A stretch of DNA of 64,000 nucleotides from Rhodospirillales bacterium (GCA_016712595.1 JADJQT010000001.1:2477501-2541500); one strand, 5' to 3'; positions 28,449 through 38,244 are shown, counted from the first letter of the stretch. Notes: generated by a model not told the origin, from the letters alone. Program-made: numbers and translations.

Positions 28449-29738
28449 TTACGCGGCTTGCTGGCTGCGGGACTCTTCGTATTCGCGAATCCGTCGTTCC
28501 ATCTCCGGGCGGAAATTGCGGATCAGCCCTTGAATCGGCCAGGCGGCGGCATCGCCAAGCGCGCAGATCGTATGGCCCTCGATCTGCCGACACACCTGCT
28601 CGAGCACATCGATCTCCTCGATCCGCGCCCGCCCTTCAACCATCCGATCCATCACCCGCCACAGCCACCCGGCGCCTTCGCGGCAGGGCGTGCACTGCCC
28701 ACAGCTCTCGTGCTTGTAAAAGCGTGAGAAGCGGGCGATGGCGCGAATGATGTCGGTCGACTTGTCCATGACGATGATCGCCGCGGTGCCGAGACCGGAT
28801 TTCGCCTGCTGCAGGCCATCAAAATCCATGCGCACCGTCTCGCAGACGGCACGCGGCATCGCCGGAACCGACGAGCCGCCGGGGATGATCGCCAGAAGAT
28901 TATTCCAGCCGCCGCGCACACCGCCCGCGTGCCGTTCGATCAGCTCCTTGAGTGGAACGCCCATCTCGTCTTCGACGGTGCAGGGGTTGTTGACGTGGCC
29001 GGAGATGTTGAACAGCTTGGTGCCGGTGTTCTTCGGCCGCCCAAAGCCGGCGAACCAGTCGGCACCGCGGCGCAGGATGGTCGGCACCACGGCGATGGTC
29101 TCGACGTTGTTGACCGTCGTCGGACAGCCGAACACGCCGACATTGGCCGGGAACGGCGGCTTCAGGCGCGGCTGGCCCTTCTTGCCCTCGATGCTTTCGA
29201 TCAGGGCCGTTTCCTCGCCGCAGATGTAGGCGCCGGCGCCGCGATGAATATAAATGTCCATCGCCCAGCCCGAGCCACAGGCATCGGGGCCGAGCAGACC
29301 CGCCTCGTAAGCCTCGTCGATCGCCCGCTGCAGGGCCTCGGCCTCGCGGTAGAACTCGCCGCGGATGTAGATATAGGCGGCATGTGCGCCCATCGCCGTG
29401 CAGGCGAGCACGCAGCCTTCCACTAGCTTGTGGGGTTCGCTGCGCATAATCTCCCGGTCCTTGCACGTTCCGGGTTCGCCCTCGTCGGCATTGACGACAA
29501 GATAGTGTGGGCGATCGCTCACCTCCTTCGGCATGAACGACCATTTCATGCCGGTCACGAAGCCAGCGCCGCCGCGACCGCGCAGACCGGATTTGCGTAC
29601 CTCGTCGATGAGCGCATCGCGGCCTCGATGCATCAGCTCGCGGGTACCGTCCCAGTCGCCGCGCATCCGCGCTCCCGCAAGGCCGGGAACGCCGAGACCG
29701 TAGAGGTTGGTGAATATTCTGTCCTGGTCGCGCAGCAT
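28449..29738 (-). CDS. nuoF: NADH-quinone oxidoreductase subunit F
   Basis: This 429-residue subunit binds NADH, FMN and cluster N3, and starts electron transfer. The flavin and nucleotide loop is GLRGRGGAGFVTGMKWSFM in its usual place near residue 50, with further NADH contacts in GAGAYICGEETALIESIEG. The cluster motif ESCGQCTPCREG lies near residue 345. It is 12 bp upstream of nuoG and 2 bp after nuoE. All key residues are present. Confidence 0.97.
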   Translation of the reverse strand: MLRDQDRIFTNLYGLGVPGLAGARMRGDWDGTRELMHRGRDALIDEVRKSGLRGRGGAGFVTGMKWSFMPKEVSDRPHYLVVNADEGEPGTCKDREIMRSEPHKLVEGCVLACTAMGAHAAYIYIRGEFYREAEALQRAIDEAYEAGLLGPDACGSGWAMDIYIHRGAGAYICGEETALIESIEGKKGQPRLKPPFPANVGVFGCPTTVNNVETIAVVPTILRRGADWFAGFGRPKNTGTKLFNISGHVNNPCTVEDEMGVPLKELIERHAGGVRGGWNNLLAIIPGGSSVPAMPRAVCETVRMDFDGLQQAKSGLGTAAIIVMDKSTDIIRAIARFSRFYKHESCGQCTPCREGAGWLWRVMDRMVEGRARIEEIDVLEQVCRQIEGHTICALGDAAAWPIQGLIRNFRPEMERRIREYEESRSQQAA

Positions 29739-29740
29739 CG

Positions 29741-30373
29741 TTACGCGTCTCCGCCTGATATCGGGTGCTGAACCGGCGTGTCCGTCAGGCTCGTCAGGCC
29801 GCCAGCCGGCTCGCAGCCATGCCGCCCGCTCTGCGGCCCCGCCTTCGGGGTCTCGCCGCGCGCCAGCGCGTCCAAGATCACCTCCATGCTCTCCGCCGTC
29901 AGGTCCTCGTAATAGTCGTCGCCGATCTGCACCATCGGTGCGTTAACGCAGGCGCCGAGGCATTCGGCCTCGCTGAGCGAGAACAGGCCGTCGGCGGTCG
30001 TCTCGCCGAAACCAATGCCGAGTCGCTTCTTGCACGTGGCGGCGATCTCGTCCGAGCCGCGCAGCCAGCACGGAACGTTGGTGCACACCTCCACATGGTG
30101 GCGACCGATTGGCCGAAGATTGAACATCGTGTAGAAGGTCGCCACCTCGTAGACGCGGATCGGCGGCATCGACAGATACGCCGCGATATAATCGAGCGCC
30201 TGCAGGGTCAGCCAGCCGCCGTTCTGCCGCTGGGCAAGATGCAAAAGCGGCATGACCGCGCTTGCCTGCCTTCCGGCGGGATACTTGGCGATGATCTTCG
30301 TCGCCGCCTCGATGTTCTTGGGCGTGAAGGCGAAGGGTGGCCCAGAGGGCGCGATCGCGGCTGGCGCGCTCAT
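29741..30373 (-). CDS. nuoE: NADH-quinone oxidoreductase subunit E
   Basis: This 210-residue thioredoxin-fold subunit carries the 2Fe-2S cluster N1a next to NuoF. Cysteine ligands lie in CTNVPCWLRG and in ECLGACVNAPM. The C-terminal 35 residues are Gly/Pro-rich, as in many alphaproteobacterial forms. It overlaps nuoD by 4 bp and is separated from nuoF by 2 bp. Confidence 0.96.
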   Translation of the reverse strand: MSAPAAIAPSGPPFAFTPKNIEAATKIIAKYPAGRQASAVMPLLHLAQRQNGGWLTLQALDYIAAYLSMPPIRVYEVATFYTMFNLRPIGRHHVEVCTNVPCWLRGSDEIAATCKKRLGIGFGETTADGLFSLSEAECLGACVNAPMVQIGDDYYEDLTAESMEVILDALARGETPKAGPQSGRHGCEPAGGLTSLTDTPVQHPISGGDA

Positions 30374-31548
30374 CGGTCGATCTCCCCGAAAACGATGTCA
30401 AGCGAGCCCAGGACGGCGACGACGTCGGCCAGCATATGCCCGCGGCACAAAAGATCCATGGCCTGCAGATGGGCGAATCCGGGCGGGCGGATCTTGCACC
30501 GGTACGGCCGGTTGGTGCCGTCGGAGACCAGATAGACGGCGAACTCGCCCTTCGGCGCCTCGACGACGGTATATGTCTCGCCCGCGGGCACGTGATAGCC
30601 CTCGGTATAGAGCTTGAAGTGGTGAATCAGCGCTTCCATCGAGTGCTTCATCTCGCCACGTGGCGGCGACGAAATCTTGCGGTCATCGACCTTCACCGGT
30701 CCCGCCGGCATCTCGTGCAGACACTGGCGGATGATCTTCAGGCTCTCGCGCAACTCGACCATCCGTACCAGGTAGCGGTCGTAGCAGTCGCCGTGCTTGC
30801 CGATCGGCACGTCGAAGTCGACACGATCGTAGGCGTCGTACGGCTGGGCCTTGCGCAGATCCCACGGCACGCCGGCGGCGCGCAGGTTCGGGCCAGAAAA
30901 ACCCCAGTTCAACGCCTGGTCGGCGTCGATGGCGCCGATATCGACCGCGCGTTGCTTGAAGATCCGGTTCTCGGTCAGCAGCGCTTCGAGATCGTCGATG
31001 CACTTCGGGAACGTCTCGGTCCACGCCCAGATATCGTCGGCGAGTCCGGCGGGCAGATCGAGGCTGACACCGCCCGGGCGGAAATAGTTCATGTGCAGGC
31101 GGGCACCGCAGACGCGCTCGCAGAACTCCATGATCCGCTCGCGCTCCTCGAATCCCCATAGCATCGGCGTCATCGCGCCGATGTCCATGGCGAACGCGCA
31201 GACGGTGAAGATGTGATTGAGCACGCGCCCGAGCTCGGCGTAGATGACGCGGATGTACTGACCGCGCGGCGGCGCCTGAATGCCGAGCAGCTTTTCCACC
31301 GCGAGGGCGAAGGCGTGCTCCTGATTCTGCGGCGCGACATAGTCGAGACGATCGAAGTAAGGAACCGCCTGCAGGTAGCTCTTATATTCGATGAGCTTTT
31401 CCGTCCCGCGGTGCAGCAGCCCGACGTGCGGGTCCGCCCGCTCGATGGTCTCGCCGTCCATCTCGAGGACGAGGCGCAAAACCCCGTGGGCCGAGGGATG
31501 CTGCGGCCCGAAGTTCAGCGTCATATTCTTGATTTGTGTTTCGGCCAT
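30370..31548 (-). CDS. nuoD: NADH-quinone oxidoreductase subunit D
   Basis: This 392-residue 49-kDa-type subunit lines the quinone pocket together with NuoB. It contains NFGPQHPSAHGVLRLVLEMDGE with the conserved His and the C-terminal GSLDIVFGEIDR. The separate nuoC and nuoD genes contrast with the fused nuoCD of enterobacteria. Its start shares one base with the nuoC stop (TGATG), so translation is coupled. Confidence 0.97.
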   Translation of the reverse strand: MAETQIKNMTLNFGPQHPSAHGVLRLVLEMDGETIERADPHVGLLHRGTEKLIEYKSYLQAVPYFDRLDYVAPQNQEHAFALAVEKLLGIQAPPRGQYIRVIYAELGRVLNHIFTVCAFAMDIGAMTPMLWGFEERERIMEFCERVCGARLHMNYFRPGGVSLDLPAGLADDIWAWTETFPKCIDDLEALLTENRIFKQRAVDIGAIDADQALNWGFSGPNLRAAGVPWDLRKAQPYDAYDRVDFDVPIGKHGDCYDRYLVRMVELRESLKIIRQCLHEMPAGPVKVDDRKISSPPRGEMKHSMEALIHHFKLYTEGYHVPAGETYTVVEAPKGEFAVYLVSDGTNRPYRCKIRPPGFAHLQAMDLLCRGHMLADVVAVLGSLDIVFGEIDR

Positions 31549-32162
31549 CAGTGTTTCTCGTCCCGCTTCGCCTTCTCGTCACCCGGCAAGAGCGCTTGCA
31601 TGCCCTCCCACGGACTGAGGAAGTCGAAGTTGCGAAAATCCTGCACGAGTTTTACCGGCTCGTAGACGATACGCTTCTGCTCGTCGTCCCAGCGCACCTC
31701 GACATAGCCGGTGAGCGGGAAATCCTTGCGCAGCGGATGGCCCTCGAAGCCGTAATCCGAAAGGATGCGCCGCAGGTCCGGGTGGTCCTGGAAGAGGACG
31801 CCGAACAGATCCCACGTCTCCCGCTCCCACCAGCCGGCGGAGGCGAACACGCCGGTGACTGTCGGTACCGGAGAGTCCGCATCGGTGCGCACCTTGATGC
31901 GGATACGCCGATTATGGCTGACGCTGAGCAGATTGTAGACGACATCGAAGCGCTCGACGCGGGCGGGAAAATCGGCGCCGCACACGTCCATGAGCTGCTT
32001 GAACTGGCAATTGACGTCGTCGCGCAGAAAGGTCAGGACGCGGACGATCGCAGCACGGCGGACAAGAATCGACAGTTCGTCCCGGTCGATGTCGACGGAG
32101 ACGATGGCTTCGTGCAGCGCCGCCTGCACGTATTCGCCGAGGTCGCGAAGCGCTAAGTCCAT
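31548..32162 (-). CDS. nuoC: NADH-quinone oxidoreductase subunit C
   Basis: This 204-residue 30-kDa-type subunit scaffolds the peripheral arm. The family signature is visible as WWERETWDLFGVLFQDHPDL, followed by RILSDYGFEGHPLRKDFPL. The C-terminal segment KLVQDFRNFDFLSPWEG is typical. No cofactor is bound. It lies 27 bp after nuoB. Confidence 0.97.
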   Translation of the reverse strand: MDLALRDLGEYVQAALHEAIVSVDIDRDELSILVRRAAIVRVLTFLRDDVNCQFKQLMDVCGADFPARVERFDVVYNLLSVSHNRRIRIKVRTDADSPVPTVTGVFASAGWWERETWDLFGVLFQDHPDLRRILSDYGFEGHPLRKDFPLTGYVEVRWDDEQKRIVYEPVKLVQDFRNFDFLSPWEGMQALLPGDEKAKRDEKH

Positions 32163-32189
32163 GTCGTTCCCACGATAGTCAGGTCGGCG

Positions 32190-32732
32190 CTAGCGCCACA
32201 ATGTCCCGGTACGCCGGATCTTCTTTTGCAGCAGCAAGATGCCATGCACCAGGGCCTCGGCGGTTGGCGGGCACCCGGGGACGTACACGTCCACCGGCAC
32301 CACCCGGTCGCAGCCTCGAACCACCGAATACGAGTAGTGATAGTAGCCGCCGCCGTTGGCACACGATCCCATCGAGATGACGTAGCGTGGCTCGGCCATC
32401 TGGTCGTAAACGCGACGGAACGCTGGCGCCATCTTGTTGGTCAGCGTGCCGGCGACAATGATCACGTCCGACTGGCGCGGGCTCGGCCGTGGTACGACGC
32501 CAAAGCGATCAAGATCGTAGCGGCTGACGTAGGCATGCATCATCTCGATGGCGCAACAGGCGAGACCAAAGGTCATCGGCCACAGCGACCCGGCGCGCGC
32601 CCAATTGACGACATCATCGAGCTTGGCGAGAAGAAATCCCTTCTCCTGGACCGCGTCGGTCACGCCGCTCCACAGCGCGTCGACGTCCTTCGGCGCCGCG
32701 GACACGCCGGATTTTGCGGAAGTCTCGATCAT
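32190..32732 (-). CDS. nuoB: NADH-quinone oxidoreductase subunit B
   Basis: This 180-residue subunit holds the terminal cluster N2, which reduces quinone. The unusual tandem cysteines are in GLACCAIEMMH, with the other ligands in GSCANGGGYYHYSYS and YVPGCPPTAEAL. The start MIETSAKSG at 32732 overlaps the nuoA stop as ATGA and was preferred to an ATG nine codons upstream that would sit inside nuoA. Confidence 0.97.
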   Translation of the reverse strand: MIETSAKSGVSAAPKDVDALWSGVTDAVQEKGFLLAKLDDVVNWARAGSLWPMTFGLACCAIEMMHAYVSRYDLDRFGVVPRPSPRQSDVIIVAGTLTNKMAPAFRRVYDQMAEPRYVISMGSCANGGGYYHYSYSVVRGCDRVVPVDVYVPGCPPTAEALVHGILLLQKKIRRTGTLWR

Positions 32733-33094
32733 TCCCACTCCAGAGCCCCTTTCCGCCACTCATATATAAAGCCGACGGTGAGGATGGCCAGAAAAACCAT
32801 CATCGACCAGAAGCCGAACGCACCAATATCGGCGAGTGATACCGCCCACGGAAAGAGAAACGCAACTTCCAGATCGAAAATAATGAACAAGATCGCGACA
32901 AGATAAAAACGGACGTCGAATTTGCCGCGTGAGTCCTCAAACGGATCGAAGCCGCACTCGTATGGAGCATTTTTTTCGCTGTCCGGGCGTTCGCCGCCGA
33001 CGAGGTATGAGGCGCCCAGCGCCCCGACGGCGACCGCGACAGCGATTCCGAGGAAAATCAAGATGGGCAGGTATTCGACGAGCAGCGGTCTCAC
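32729..33094 (-). CDS. nuoA: NADH-quinone oxidoreductase subunit A
   Basis: This 121-residue membrane subunit has three helices and is the first gene of the nuo operon. The loop between helices 1 and 2 contains NAPYECGFDPFEDSRGKFDV, with the conserved Cys that reports the active/deactive state in complex I. RFYLVAILFIIFDLEVAFLFP follows in pieces typical of the family. The operon promoter must lie in the roughly 70 bp up to tRNA-Asp or beyond it; no clear boxes were found. Confidence 0.97.
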   Translation of the reverse strand: MRPLLVEYLPILIFLGIAVAVAVGALGASYLVGGERPDSEKNAPYECGFDPFEDSRGKFDVRFYLVAILFIIFDLEVAFLFPWAVSLADIGAFGFWSMMVFLAILTVGFIYEWRKGALEWE

Positions 33095-33166
33095 GTGATC
33101 CCTCGTTGCTGGAGCCCGACCCGGGAGGAACGCCGGCGACGGCTGCGCGGAGACATGCGGGCAAAG

Positions 33167-33243
<77 letters not shown>

Positions 33244-33632
33244 CGCGCTTTGCCGCCCGGCTGGGAAACGAGGATTTAGCCCCCGTCCTCGACCCTGTCA
33301 AGGATAGCAGGCTGCCGCACCCGGCCATTAGCGCCGGCCTTGGTTTGCAGACCGCCGTGCCGGCGGCACATCGCGCGCCGCCATGCAGCACCGCTTCGGT
33401 TCGCGACAACCGAGTCGTGGAAAAACCGATAATTACATAATACTAGATGGCAAGAGCTTTCAATAAACATAAACATTAAAAATTGTTAATATTTAACTTA
33501 TTACACAATAGAATTTTTACACTAAAAAATTTGCATTTTTATTGTCAAAATACAGTAATAAAATTATCATTAGCCAATATCATGAATTCGGTTCAATTAT
33601 TTTTTCAAATAGTTTATACTTGGGGTAGTTTC
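33244..33632. other. AT-rich upstream island before the PhoX-like gene
   Basis: The interval of 389 bases has no credible gene. From about 33420 to 33632 it is strikingly AT-rich, with many A and T runs, in an otherwise GC-rich window. A weak -10-like TATACT lies at about 33616-33621, only about a dozen bases before the ATG. No clear pho box was found. Such islands are favoured by H-NS-like regulators such as MucR, which is encoded elsewhere in this window, but binding is an inference. Confidence 0.55.
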
Positions 33633-35189
33633 ATGATCTCTCGCAACGCTTCAAGCATTGTCGCAGTATTGCTGTTAATTGGTGGTACGGCAAACGCCAG
33701 TGGTATTGGTCCGGTGAACGTTCCCGTACCGACCGCAAACCCGCGCGACGGCGTTCAATTCAACCGGATATCGCCCGATCTCGCCAAGACGCTGGTCGCC
33801 AAGGGCGCCGATCCGCTGGAAAACCCGTCGGGCCTGATTACCCGCTTCGGCTTTCTCAATAATGGCGCGGTCACCGCGGATCAGATCGCCAAGGGCGCTG
33901 CGGCGGCAACGCCGACCGAACCCGACAAGAATACCTACCTCGAACTCGCGCGCAACCCGGGCGGACCGGTCTCTGGCTACGACTACGGGCGCCACTTCCT
34001 CTTCCAGGGGCACGAGAACGACGGCGATATCGCCTACGTCACCCGCATCAACCTCGATGTCGATGATCCATCGCATCGAATCACCCTGGTCACCCCCGTT
34101 GGCCCGGATGGCCTGACCCATTTCAACGCCATCGACGGATCGACCTGGGATCCGTTCACCAAGACGCTGCTGTTCACCCAGGAAGACGGCGGCGCCGTAT
34201 TGCAGATCCCGGCGACTTGGCCGCCGCGTCTCGCAGCCCTCGACGGCATTCTCGGCACCACAGGATTCGAAGGGATCCAGGTCGATCCGGCGGGAAATCT
34301 CTATCTGGCGGAAGACATTGGCGGGAGCAAGATTCATGTCGATCCTGGCGATCCAAACAGCGCCAAGGCTGCGCGCCAGCCCAACGCGTTCATGTATCGC
34401 TTTCTGCCTTACGATAAGACGAACCTGTTGAAAGGCGGCAAGCTGCAGGCGTTGCAGGTAAGCGTCGACGGCTCGCCGATTACCTTCCACGCCGACGATC
34501 CCGAGGCCGACGTCTTCTCGCAGGCGCAGTTGCTGTTGCACACACCCTACACGTCGTGGCCGATCGCCTGGGTTTTGGTGCATGATACCGGTGTGCTCGA
34601 TTCGGCGGCGGCGCAGCCAGCGGGTTTCGATGCCAACCAGATGGCCAAGGACGCCGGCGCTACGCCATTCAAACGGCCGGAAAACTTCCAGTTCCAGCCC
34701 GGAACCAACTTCCGCAAGCTCTACTTCGACGAAACCGGCGATACCGACGTCAATTCCGGCAACGTGCTCGCGCTTGCCCAACGCGGCGCGTGGGGATCGA
34801 TCTTCGAACTCAATGTCGCCCGCAACAAGATCTCGCTGTTCGTTCTCGGCGATGCTGAGCACAACTCCTTCGATAACCTCGCCTTCGCCGATCCGACAAC
34901 CCTGCTCGCCGAGGAGGATCGCGGCGATTCCCTCCACGAACAACTCAACACGCTCGATTCGATGTGGGGCTATTCGGTTACTGGCGAGCCGACAGTGCGC
35001 TGGCTGGCCCTCGGCCGCGATCCGGTATCAGTCCTGCTTGGCGACAATGAGCCGACCGGCATTCACGTCTCGAACGGCAAGCCCGGCATCGGCAATATGT
35101 TCGGTCGCGCCAGCGGGCTGGACGGCGCACGCGCCTTCTTCACCCAGCAGCACGGCATGAACGAAGTTTGGGAGATTTTCTACCGATAA
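33633..35189 (+). CDS. Secreted PhoX/DUF839-like protein, possible alkaline phosphatase
   Basis: This 518-residue protein has a Sec-type signal peptide (about 1-22, VAVLLLIGGTANA). The body resembles the PhoX/DUF839 beta-propeller family of calcium- and iron-dependent phosphatases. Visible features are YDYGRHFLFQGHEND, GSTWDPFTKTLLFTQED, GFEGIQVDPAGNLYLAEDIG and DNLAFADPTTLLAEEDRGD. Many acidic residues fit metal binding. Classical PhoX is exported by the Tat system, but no twin-arginine motif is seen, so the exact activity is uncertain. The start MISRNASS was chosen because the signal peptide begins there; an ATG at 33483 lies in AT-rich DNA and would add 50 odd residues. The upstream AT-rich island probably contains the promoter. 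Confidence 0.7.
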   Translation: MISRNASSIVAVLLLIGGTANASGIGPVNVPVPTANPRDGVQFNRISPDLAKTLVAKGADPLENPSGLITRFGFLNNGAVTADQIAKGAAAATPTEPDKNTYLELARNPGGPVSGYDYGRHFLFQGHENDGDIAYVTRINLDVDDPSHRITLVTPVGPDGLTHFNAIDGSTWDPFTKTLLFTQEDGGAVLQIPATWPPRLAALDGILGTTGFEGIQVDPAGNLYLAEDIGGSKIHVDPGDPNSAKAARQPNAFMYRFLPYDKTNLLKGGKLQALQVSVDGSPITFHADDPEADVFSQAQLLLHTPYTSWPIAWVLVHDTGVLDSAAAQPAGFDANQMAKDAGATPFKRPENFQFQPGTNFRKLYFDETGDTDVNSGNVLALAQRGAWGSIFELNVARNKISLFVLGDAEHNSFDNLAFADPTTLLAEEDRGDSLHEQLNTLDSMWGYSVTGEPTVRWLALGRDPVSVLLGDNEPTGIHVSNGKPGIGNMFGRASGLDGARAFFTQQHGMNEVWEIFYR

Positions 35190-35248
35190 GCTGCGCTAAA
35201 GCGGCGCGGAACGAAGAGCGCCATGAGTCTGGCGCTCTCCATTGGCTT

Positions 35249-35286
35249 TTGTTGCGCCACGTGCGGAATCCGGCGTGGCGCAACAA
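35249..35286. terminator. Long hairpin between convergent phoX-like and treY genes
   Basis: Thirteen bases at 35249-35261 (TTGTTGCGCCACG) pair perfectly with 35274-35286. The 12-base centre contains CGGA-A-TCCG, which could extend the stem. There is no long T-tract on either strand beyond the stem. Its position between convergent gene ends suggests bidirectional termination or mRNA protection. Confidence 0.5.
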
Positions 35287-35298
35287 GCATCGAAACCG

Positions 35299-38244
35299 TT
35301 ACGGTGTTGTGCTCGCGTCGATCGCCTGTCTCAGCACCGCGACGGGAAATGCCGCCAGAATCGTTCTCATCTCAAGCAACGTACCACCCTCCTCGCTGGT
35401 GATCGGCGTCATCGTTCGATCGGTCAGCACATCGGTCCACGGCAGCGCCCCCGCTTCGGGCAGGACGAGAGCGGTGCCTGCCCAAACGTCCGGGCCCAGC
35501 GGCAAGGCGTCGTTGCCGGCACCGAGCAGCCGGTGCCCCAGGCGCGGAACGACGACGAGGATGCGCTCGCTCGGCACCTCACGTACGAAGGCACAGACGT
35601 GTTCGGCGTGCTCGCCGGTAACGTCGAGCGGATCGTAGGTCGAATCGGTAAACACCTCGGGCCGCTCGCGGCGCAGAGTAAGCAGGCGCCAGGTGACGAA
35701 CAGCTTGACCATGCCGTCCGGCCACGAGGCGAGAAGACGGGCAGCGGTCCCGTCCTCCCCCTGCGCGCGGGCGTCTTCCAAGGCACAAAGACGCCGCTGA
35801 CGTTCGGCGAAGTCTATCGGCCGCCGGTTGTCCGGATCGACCAAGCTGAAATCCCAAAACTCGCAGCCCTGATAGACATCCGGGACGCCGGGTGCGGTCA
35901 GTTTGAGTACGGTCTGCGCCAGGCTGTTGACCATGCCGATGAGAGCGACGCGTCGATGGAAGTCACCAAAATCGGCGAGGAACGGATTTGGTCGGGTGAT
36001 GTCGAGACAACGGCGGACGAGGGACAACAGGGCGTCTTCGTATTCGTTGTTGGGGTTGATCCAGCTCGAATGGGTTTTCGCCTCGCGGACCGCCTTGGTC
36101 ATGTAAGTGCACAGGCGCTCCTTCAAGTCCTCGATAATGGTTGGATCGATCCCTTCCGCGTCATGAAATTCCGCAGGCCACACACCCACCAGTGCCTGGT
36201 AGAAAAGATATTCGTCATTGGCCGTGGGCGCCGGCTCGTCGTTGACAACCGCTTTGCGGCGCCGGTTGATCATCGCCCAGCGGCGCACCCGGCGGCCCCA
36301 TTCGGCCGGCATCTCCGAAAGGACGTCAATGCGAACCCGCGCATCCTCCCCGCGCTTGGTATCGTGGGTCGCGGTCGACAGCATGGCATGCGGCCACCTT
36401 CGGGCAGAGTCCTGCGTCATCTTGTGGAACGCCGAGACCGTCATGCCGAAGCGGGTCGGCTCGCCGCCCACCTCGTTCAGCGAAATCAGCCGATTGAAAC
36501 GATAAAAGGCGGTATCTTCTACCCCTTTGGCCGCGACCGGGCCGGTATACTGCTGGAACTTCATCGCCAGCCGCCGCACCTCGCGCCGATTATAGGGGCT
36601 CGGCCCGCTGGAAAGATCAGTGGTCAAAGCCGCGTCGATAAAGTCGAACACCGTCTTGTCCGCCCTGAGACTGGACCTGCGCGCATGGGCGATCGCCCAA
36701 TCGATGTCGCGGCGGTCGGACGCCGCGGCGCCATTCGCATCGACATAGGTCCGATAGACCGGAAAGCTGGCGACGACCTGACGCAATGCCTGGCGCAGGC
36801 CGACCAAGGTGTAGTCACGGGTGAGCCAGCTACTCTCGGTCAGCCGATCGTATTCGTTGGCGAGAACGCGCAACTCGCTCGCCAATTCGAACTCCATGAC
36901 CTGCAGCTTGCCGTTGTAGGCGGTCGACTCGAACGACACACGCTTGCCGAGAAAGCGTTCGTAAATCCGCTGCAGCAGCCGTTCGCCGCGTGGTTCGACA
37001 AACAAGCCATTCACTCGGTTGAGAAATTCGTAGCCGGTGGTACCGGCGATCGGCCATTCCTCACGCAGCCATTCGTGGCCCGCGAGGATCTTTTCGACGA
37101 CGACGTAGAAAAGGCCCGTCGCGCTGTCATCGCTGCCGCCGCCTTCGCCGGACAATGCTGCCCGCGCGGCCTGCTGCAGACGATCGAGGTATTGCTTGGG
37201 ATCGAAAAGTCCGTCGATATGATCGATGCGCAGGCCGTGAATCCGCCCTTGGCCGATGAGCGACAGCACTAGCCGATGGGCGTCTTCGAACACCGCCGGC
37301 AGCTCGACGCGGATGCCGGCCAGCTCGTTGATCTGAAAGAACCGCCGGTAATTGATTTCCTCCGCCGCCACGCGCCAGTAAGCGAGACGATAGTTTTGCG
37401 CTTCGAGCAATTCGTGCACCGCAACGAGGCTTTCCGGATCGCCGGCCTTGCCGTTCAGTCGGGCAAGGGCGATCGACATGATTTCGGCCACCGATGGGGT
37501 CCGGTTGACGAGATCGACGAGGCGCGCCTTTAGCCGGTCGGCCTCCGCGCGCCGCATCGACGCCGAACCCATCGCCGGGGTCCAGTTGCCGACGTCGCGA
37601 AAGCCAACGAGCAGGTCTTCGAGCTCAATGATCGTCGCGCTGTCATCGCCGCCCACGCGCACGTATTCGGTCATGACCCCGCGCAGGATGCGCGGATAGG
37701 TACCGGGTGTAACCGGAAAGCGATGGTCGTAGTACCATACGCTGAAGCTGCCGGTGCCCGCATCGAAGCCCAGCTTGAGTTCGCCCGCCTCCAGCACACG
37801 GCCATAATGGTCGCCCAGAACCGGCAGGAGCACCTTGTCGCTCAGCTCGACCTTGACCGCGCTCCAGTCGATGTCGAAGTACTGGGCGTAGGGCGATTCC
37901 TCCCCCCACTCGAGGACGTCGAGCCACCAGACATTGTCATCGTGGCTGATCCCCATGTGATTGGGCACGAAATCGAGGATCTGCCCCATGCCCTCGGCGC
38001 CGAGCGCATCACTGAACGAGACGAACGCCGACTCATCGCCAATCTCGGGATTGAAGGCGTTGTGATCGGTGATGTCGTAGCCGTGGGTGCTGCCGGCGCG
38101 CGCCTTCAGGTACGGCGAGGCATAGACATGACTGATGCCGAGGCGGGCAAGGTAGGAAACGACCGCCTCGGCATCGGCAAAGCCGAAGTCGCGGTTGAAC
38201 TGCAGGCGGTACGTCGCACGGGGAACGCTGGGAACCTGGGTCAC
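35299..38244 (-). CDS. treY: Malto-oligosyltrehalose synthase TreY
   Basis: This 981-residue GH13 enzyme isomerises the reducing-end linkage of malto-oligosaccharides to a trehalose unit. N-terminal PRATYRLQFNRDFGFADA and ISHVYASPYLKARAGSTHGY are TreY signatures. The catalytic Asp is in GLRIDHIDGLFDPKQYL, and GTTGYEFLN is also typical. The start is read as GTG at 38244, because GGGAGG lies 7 bases upstream and GTGA overlaps the treZ stop. An ATG at 38304 inside treZ is less likely. It is the last gene of the glgX-treZ-treY operon. Confidence 0.95.
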   Translation of the reverse strand: MTQVPSVPRATYRLQFNRDFGFADAEAVVSYLARLGISHVYASPYLKARAGSTHGYDITDHNAFNPEIGDESAFVSFSDALGAEGMGQILDFVPNHMGISHDDNVWWLDVLEWGEESPYAQYFDIDWSAVKVELSDKVLLPVLGDHYGRVLEAGELKLGFDAGTGSFSVWYYDHRFPVTPGTYPRILRGVMTEYVRVGGDDSATIIELEDLLVGFRDVGNWTPAMGSASMRRAEADRLKARLVDLVNRTPSVAEIMSIALARLNGKAGDPESLVAVHELLEAQNYRLAYWRVAAEEINYRRFFQINELAGIRVELPAVFEDAHRLVLSLIGQGRIHGLRIDHIDGLFDPKQYLDRLQQAARAALSGEGGGSDDSATGLFYVVVEKILAGHEWLREEWPIAGTTGYEFLNRVNGLFVEPRGERLLQRIYERFLGKRVSFESTAYNGKLQVMEFELASELRVLANEYDRLTESSWLTRDYTLVGLRQALRQVVASFPVYRTYVDANGAAASDRRDIDWAIAHARRSSLRADKTVFDFIDAALTTDLSSGPSPYNRREVRRLAMKFQQYTGPVAAKGVEDTAFYRFNRLISLNEVGGEPTRFGMTVSAFHKMTQDSARRWPHAMLSTATHDTKRGEDARVRIDVLSEMPAEWGRRVRRWAMINRRRKAVVNDEPAPTANDEYLFYQALVGVWPAEFHDAEGIDPTIIEDLKERLCTYMTKAVREAKTHSSWINPNNEYEDALLSLVRRCLDITRPNPFLADFGDFHRRVALIGMVNSLAQTVLKLTAPGVPDVYQGCEFWDFSLVDPDNRRPIDFAERQRRLCALEDARAQGEDGTAARLLASWPDGMVKLFVTWRLLTLRRERPEVFTDSTYDPLDVTGEHAEHVCAFVREVPSERILVVVPRLGHRLLGAGNDALPLGPDVWAGTALVLPEAGALPWTDVLTDRTMTPITSEEGGTLLEMRTILAAFPVAVLRQAIDASTTP

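Noticed and set aside
33543..33575. Pho box upstream of the PhoX-like gene
   Set aside because: TGTCA-like bases occur once but the second direct half site at 11-bp spacing is missing.
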